From positions 1 through 38,074 of the forward strand of contig JALTKX010000243.1 in the NCBI GenBank assembly GCA_027006055.1: a DNA stretch of 38,074 nucleotides, in the 5' to 3' direction. Made by a program: the position numbers and the translations under genes. Below are positions 34,665 through 38,074 of this stretch, in pieces; the first letter of the stretch is position 1, and every line of letters starts with the position of its first letter. Below the pieces are notes generated by a model. It had not been told where the DNA came from, did not search any database, and was given only the letters and a program-made list of their open reading frames with translations. Source of the DNA: Calditrichia bacterium (GTDB taxonomy: Bacteria > Calditrichota > Calditrichia > Calditrichales > J004).

Positions 34665-35228
34665 ATGAGAACGCTTATACTCGGCCTCATCCTGGTGACA
34701 GGAGCCCCGCGCGCGGGGGAATGGCATGTGGATGGTTCCGCCGCAAACCGCGTTGTTTTCCATAGTTCCACCACGCTGTTGGATTTTAAGGGCGAAACGG
34801 ATGCCCTTGACGGCTATATCTACATTGAGAAAGACTCCCTGCCGGCCGAAAACGCCGAAGTCTATATCGAAGTCAGCCCCGCCGCTTTTAATACGGGTAA
34901 TGGAAAACGGGACCGCGATATGCGGGAAGATGTGCTGCATACGGACAAATATCCGCTTTCCTGGATAAGGGGGCGGCTGCATATTCTGGAGCGGGATGCG
35001 GCACATTACAAGGTCGTGGTGCGGGGAATGTTTTTTCTGCATGGCGTTTCCCGCCCCGTTGACATAAACGGTACCATGGTTGCGCGGGGAAAATATCTTA
35101 GCGTGGAAGGCCGCTTTTCCGTTTTCTTAAAGGATTACAATATCCGGGCGCCGGAGTTGCTGGCCTTTATTAAAGTGGCTGAAAAAATAGACATTTCGGC
35201 CAGAATAACCTTAATTCGCGTAAAGTGA
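34665..35228 (+). CDS. YceI-like secreted lipid-binding-type protein
   Basis: 187 residues. The N-terminus has a hydrophobic core (LILGLILVTGA), so it is probably exported to the periplasm. The body resembles the YceI lipocalin-like barrel family: WHVDGSAANRVVFHSSTTLLDFKG near the start, a central MREDVLHTDKYPLSW and a C-terminal YNIRAPELLAFIKVAEKIDI. YceI proteins bind isoprenoid lipids, and some accompany respiratory or redox systems; the ligand here is unknown. The ribosome site is weak. The next gene starts 9 bases later with a strong GAGGAGGAG inside this gene's end, so the two form one unit. The 120 bases upstream show no clear terminator or promoter. Confidence 0.8.
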   Translation: MRTLILGLILVTGAPRAGEWHVDGSAANRVVFHSSTTLLDFKGETDALDGYIYIEKDSLPAENAEVYIEVSPAAFNTGNGKRDRDMREDVLHTDKYPLSWIRGRLHILERDAAHYKVVVRGMFFLHGVSRPVDINGTMVARGKYLSVEGRFSVFLKDYNIRAPELLAFIKVAEKIDISARITLIRVK

Positions 35229-35237
35229 GGAGGAGAT

Positions 35238-36122
35238 ATGTGGATAAAAGGGCTTTTTTATATCGTAGTGTTCTCCACCCTGGCAGACGCTCAACCCTCC
35301 TGGAAGCGGAAAGAAGGGCAACGTAAAGCGCCATTGGAACGGTTTCACAGTATTCAGTTGGCCAGTCTCCCCACAACGGAGTTGCTGGCCAGGGGTGATT
35401 TTTTTTATGAAATCGCCCATCGCTTTGGCCCTGTTTCCAGCGGGATGGAAGGTTTTTTCGGCCTGGACGGCCCGGTTAACATGCGCACCGCGCTGGCCTA
35501 TGGCCTTAGCGACCGTTTAATGATTACCCTGGGGCGCAGCAACATTATGGATAATGTGGATTTAATATTTAAATATGGGATAAGTGAGTGGGATAATTCC
35601 ATGTTGCCCATGACCTTTGCCCTGCGGGGCGGACTGGCTTTAAACAGCGAGGTCTATAGCCCCGGGGGTAAAAGAGCGGTGAGGGACAGCCGTAATTTTC
35701 AATACTTTGGACAGTTTATTGTCAACTCTGTGATACTGGAAAAAAAATTGGGCCTGGGTTTGGCGCCGTCCCTGATATACAACAGCTTTATTTTTGCAAG
35801 TGACTATCGGCTGAAAACAAAGTACACTATAAATTTTTCATTTTACGCTCAATACTATTTTAATCGCATGTGGAGCCTGTTCGCGGAGTATGGCATGGTT
35901 ACGGGAGGCTGGCAGGGAGGCGTTACCCTGGCTGAAGCGGAGAATTTTCGTTCTACCAACAGTGTAAGCGCCGGAGTGGCCATAGAAACGGGCGGACATG
36001 TGTTTTATCTTTTTATAACCAACAACCGCCGCTTAAACAGCAGTCAATATCTGATCGGCGCCGACGCTCCCTTTCGCCTTAAAAAATTGGTTCTGGCTTT
36101 TAGCATAACCCGCGTTTTATAG
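35238..36122 (+). CDS. DUF5777-like outer-membrane beta-barrel protein
   Basis: 294 residues with an apparent signal peptide (MWIKGLFYIVVFSTLADA) followed by amphipathic strands ending in aromatic residues, as in outer-membrane barrels. The segment around residues 50-110 (FFYEIAHRFG, GFFGLDGPVNMRTALAYGLSDRL, TLGRSN) matches my recollection of DUF5777 proteins. Those are found mostly in Bacteroidota and Calditrichota, often beside YceI or cytochrome genes. The last residues (LAFSITRVL) give a hydrophobic terminal strand. The ribosome site GAGGAGGAG at 35227-35235 is strong. It probably acts together with the YceI-like protein; the molecular function is unknown. Confidence 0.8.
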   Translation: MWIKGLFYIVVFSTLADAQPSWKRKEGQRKAPLERFHSIQLASLPTTELLARGDFFYEIAHRFGPVSSGMEGFFGLDGPVNMRTALAYGLSDRLMITLGRSNIMDNVDLIFKYGISEWDNSMLPMTFALRGGLALNSEVYSPGGKRAVRDSRNFQYFGQFIVNSVILEKKLGLGLAPSLIYNSFIFASDYRLKTKYTINFSFYAQYYFNRMWSLFAEYGMVTGGWQGGVTLAEAENFRSTNSVSAGVAIETGGHVFYLFITNNRRLNSSQYLIGADAPFRLKKLVLAFSITRVL

Positions 36123-36129
36123 GCTAAGC

Positions 36130-36690
36130 CTAAAAGCGTATGCGCCCCTTTTGCCTCAGATGAAAATAGGCGCGTGTCAGGCCGATCACGGCCAGCGCGT
36201 CACGGATTTCCTGCTCCAAAACCATCTGCCAGGCCTGCTCAAAGGGCAGGCGGCGTATGTGCAGTTCCTCGGTGTCATCCGGCCGGGACACGCCCTCGGT
36301 CAGTTCCCGGGCCAGATAAACATAGCCCACTTCATTGGTAAAGCAGTTGCTGGTGTAGAGCGTGCCCAAAAAATCCCATTTATTGGCGCTGAGCCCGGTT
36401 TCTTCCTTTAGTTCCCGTTTCGCGCCGTCCAGAGTGTCCTCGCCCTCCAGTCCGCCCCCTTCGGGGATTTCCCAGGAATAGGTTTGCAGGGCATAACGAT
36501 ACTGGCCCACCAGATAGGTGTCCAGATTTTCCGTGAGCGGCACTATGCCTATGGCCGGCCGGGCCTCCACCACGCTGTAAATACCGGGGCGGCCTGCCGG
36601 TGTAACAACACGGTCTTCACGCAATCGTATCCAGGGATTTTTATATACCTCCCGTGAAGAGAGGGTTTTCCAGGGGTTTTTGTGGGACAT
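36130..36690 (-). CDS. NUDIX hydrolase, ADP-ribose pyrophosphatase-like
   Basis: 186 residues. The NUDIX box fits GX5EX7REUXEEXGU: GGGLEGE, then DTLDGAK, then RELKEETGL (about residues 83-104). The upstream segment with SVVEARPAIGIVPL and QYRYALQTYSWEIPEGG is typical of ADP-ribose and nucleoside-diphosphate-sugar pyrophosphatases. It probably hydrolyses ADP-ribose to AMP and ribose 5-phosphate, using Mg2+. The frame is open to an ATG at 36735, but AGGAAGG 3 bases before the ATG at 36690 and homologue-like length favour the shorter form. It is transcribed convergently with the barrel gene (7 bases between stops) and divergently from polA. Confidence 0.9.
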   Translation of the reverse strand: MSHKNPWKTLSSREVYKNPWIRLREDRVVTPAGRPGIYSVVEARPAIGIVPLTENLDTYLVGQYRYALQTYSWEIPEGGGLEGEDTLDGAKRELKEETGLSANKWDFLGTLYTSNCFTNEVGYVYLARELTEGVSRPDDTEELHIRRLPFEQAWQMVLEQEIRDALAVIGLTRAYFHLRQKGRIRF

Positions 36691-36805
36691 AGTCCTTCCT
36701 TTTTTTTGATGAAAGCGCGGCAAGACTCCTGCCATGAAAATTAAAGGGAAAATTTACCGTTTTTTACACTAATCTCCAAAAGGCCCGGCCCTCCCGTGCT
36801 TGCTG

Positions 36806-36811
36806 TATAAT
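36806..36811 (+). promoter_or_regulatory. Putative -10 element of polA
   Basis: A perfect TATAAT preceded by TG lies 47 bases before the polA ATG, in the 168-base gap divergent from the NUDIX gene. No recognisable -35 hexamer sits at 16-18 bases upstream, so this is only a candidate. Confidence 0.35.
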
Positions 36812-36858
36812 GTCAAAGATCGTATTTTTGGCCTCCAACCATATCATGAGGCTCATCC

Positions 36859-38074
36859 ATGTCCGAAAAATTATTTCTGGTAGACGGTTCCGCTTTGTAT
36901 TACCGCAGCTATTTTGCTTTTATCCGCAATCCGCTGATTAACTCCAGGGGCGAGAACACCTCGGCCACCTTCGGCTTTTTAAACACCATGGTGCGCCTGA
37001 TCACCGAGGAACAGCCCCATTATATCGCCGTGGTCTTTGATACCGGCGAGCCCACCTTTCGTCATAAGGTTTATCCGGAATATAAGGCCACGCGCGAACG
37101 CATGCCCGAGGAAATGCGCGCCCAGTATCCCCGGCTGGTGGATACCATGAAAAAACTCAATTTTGTTTTGCTGGAAAAGGATGGCTATGAGGCCGACGAC
37201 ATTATCGGTACCCTGGCCAAAAAATTCGGTTCCTCCGGGATGGATGTATACATCATGTCCGGAGATAAGGATATGGCCCAACTGGTGGATGATCATATTT
37301 TCCTTTATGCCATCGGCAAGGGCAACCAGGGAGCAGAAATCATCGGGAAAGAGGGCGTTTTTAAAAAGTTCGGCGTGCATCCGCATCAAATTGTGGACTG
37401 GCTGGCCCTGATGGGCGACAGCTCGGATAATATCCCCGGCGTGCCCAAGGTAGGGCCTAAAACGGCAACAAGCCTGCTGGCCGAATACGACTCGCTGGAG
37501 AACCTGTACCGCCATATCGACGAGCTGAAAAAAAGCAAGGTCAAGGAGAATCTGATTGCCCATAGGGACAAGGCATTTCTTTCCTATGAACTGGCCACCA
37601 TCAAAACCGATGTGCCCATGGAGGTGGGGCTGGATGATTTAAAACTGAGGCTGTGGGACCCCCGTGTGGCCGTAACGGTAACCCGGGAGCTCGAGTTCAA
37701 CCGTCTGGCCGAACGTATGAGCCGCCTGACGCAGGATGAGGCACCATTGCCGGAACTGGAAAAACATGACGGGAAGACGGTGAATTACCGTTTGCTCAAC
37801 AGCTATGAGCAGATCGAGGCTTATGCCGGGGAACTGGCCGGGCAAAAAAGTTTTGTCTTCGATCTGGAAACGGACAGCCTCGACCCACTGCGGGCGGGTA
37901 TTGCCGGCATCGCCATCAGTTACCGGGAAAGGGAGGCGGTCTATATAGCGGTTAACCATCTGGACTGCCACCTGGAAAGCGCCCGGGTCCTTGATATCCT
38001 GCGCCCGGTTTTTGAAAACAGCACCATCCTCAAATATGGGCAGAACCTGAAGTATGATACAGCCATCCTGCTGC
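36859..38074 (+). CDS. polA: DNA polymerase I, N-terminal part (cut by right edge)
   Basis: About 405 residues are visible before the window ends. The 5'-nuclease domain (about 1-290) shows FLVDGSALYYRSYFAF, VVFDTGEPTFRH, YKATRERMPEE, GYEADDIIG, SGDKDMAQL and the helix-hairpin-helix LMGDSSDNIPGVPKVGPKTA. The 3'-5' exonuclease domain begins near residue 325 with FDLETDSLDPLRAGIAGIA, carrying the Asp and Glu of the Exo I motif, so proofreading is probably retained. The polymerase domain lies beyond the edge. GAGG lies 7 bases before the ATG. The role is Okazaki-fragment processing and repair synthesis. Confidence 0.97.
   Translation, partial: MSEKLFLVDGSALYYRSYFAFIRNPLINSRGENTSATFGFLNTMVRLITEEQPHYIAVVFDTGEPTFRHKVYPEYKATRERMPEEMRAQYPRLVDTMKKLNFVLLEKDGYEADDIIGTLAKKFGSSGMDVYIMSGDKDMAQLVDDHIFLYAIGKGNQGAEIIGKEGVFKKFGVHPHQIVDWLALMGDSSDNIPGVPKVGPKTATSLLAEYDSLENLYRHIDELKKSKVKENLIAHRDKAFLSYELATIKTDVPMEVGLDDLKLRLWDPRVAVTVTRELEFNRLAERMSRLTQDEAPLPELEKHDGKTVNYRLLNSYEQIEAYAGELAGQKSFVFDLETDSLDPLRAGIAGIAISYREREAVYIAVNHLDCHLESARVLDILRPVFENSTILKYGQNLKYDTAILL

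Noticed and set aside
36111-36138. Hairpin between the convergent barrel and NUDIX stops (TAGGC-TAA-GCCTA) as a bidirectional terminator
   Set aside because: The stem is only 5 bp with a mismatch beyond it, and no T tract follows the stem in either direction.

Overview
The window is dominated by one multi-gene hybrid PKS-NRPS assembly line on the minus strand (positions 25181 down to 1, running off the left edge). Core-genome genes follow to its right, mostly on the plus strand. GC content looks similar in both halves by eye. The organism is a Gram-negative-type bacterium: it has a predicted outer-membrane beta-barrel of the DUF5777 type, a YceI-like secreted protein and an AraC-type regulator. 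DUF5777 barrels are typical of the FCB group (Bacteroidota, Calditrichota and relatives), so I lean to that group with low confidence. No rRNA, tRNA, CRISPR array, transposase or integrase was seen.

Biosynthetic region, in transcription order (right to left). (a) An AraC-type regulator with a receiver-like N-terminus opens the operon, and its stop overlaps the next start. (b) A 3963-residue megasynthase: FAAL-ACP-KS-AT-DH-ER-KR-ACP-C-A-PCP. (c) A 1461-residue KS-AT-KR-ACP polyketide synthase. (d) A 1116-residue C-A-PCP NRPS module. (e) An NRPS with C-A-PCP, an embedded sulfotransferase (ST) domain and the start of another C domain, cut by the window edge. Gaps between the genes are 6 to 46 bases, and gene order matches a colinear assembly line. 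By-eye adenylation codes suggest an aromatic residue (Tyr-like) in (b), no confident assignment in (d) and Ser in (e). Inferred product: a fatty acid activated as acyl-AMP, extended by one reduced ketide and condensed with Tyr/Phe. A malonate extension with ketoreduction would then give a statine-like gamma-amino-beta-hydroxy unit, followed by an unknown amino acid and a serine that could be O-sulfonated on the carrier protein. No thioesterase, phosphopantetheinyl transferase or transporter lies inside the window.

A divergent intergenic region (25182-25531) holds a CRP/FNR-like inverted repeat and separates the cluster from pyruvate phosphate dikinase (ppdK), which ends in a clear intrinsic terminator. 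Next comes a tight plus-strand group: type I asparaginase, a histone-deacetylase-superfamily amidohydrolase, a GNAT-like protein and elongation factor P. Two of its three junctions are ATGA overlaps. A membrane sensor histidine kinase and an overlapping response regulator follow, then a YceI-like protein with a DUF5777-like barrel. A convergent NUDIX hydrolase and the 5' part of polA complete the window.

The most interesting feature is the sulfotransferase domain inside the NRPS, directly after a Ser-specific module.
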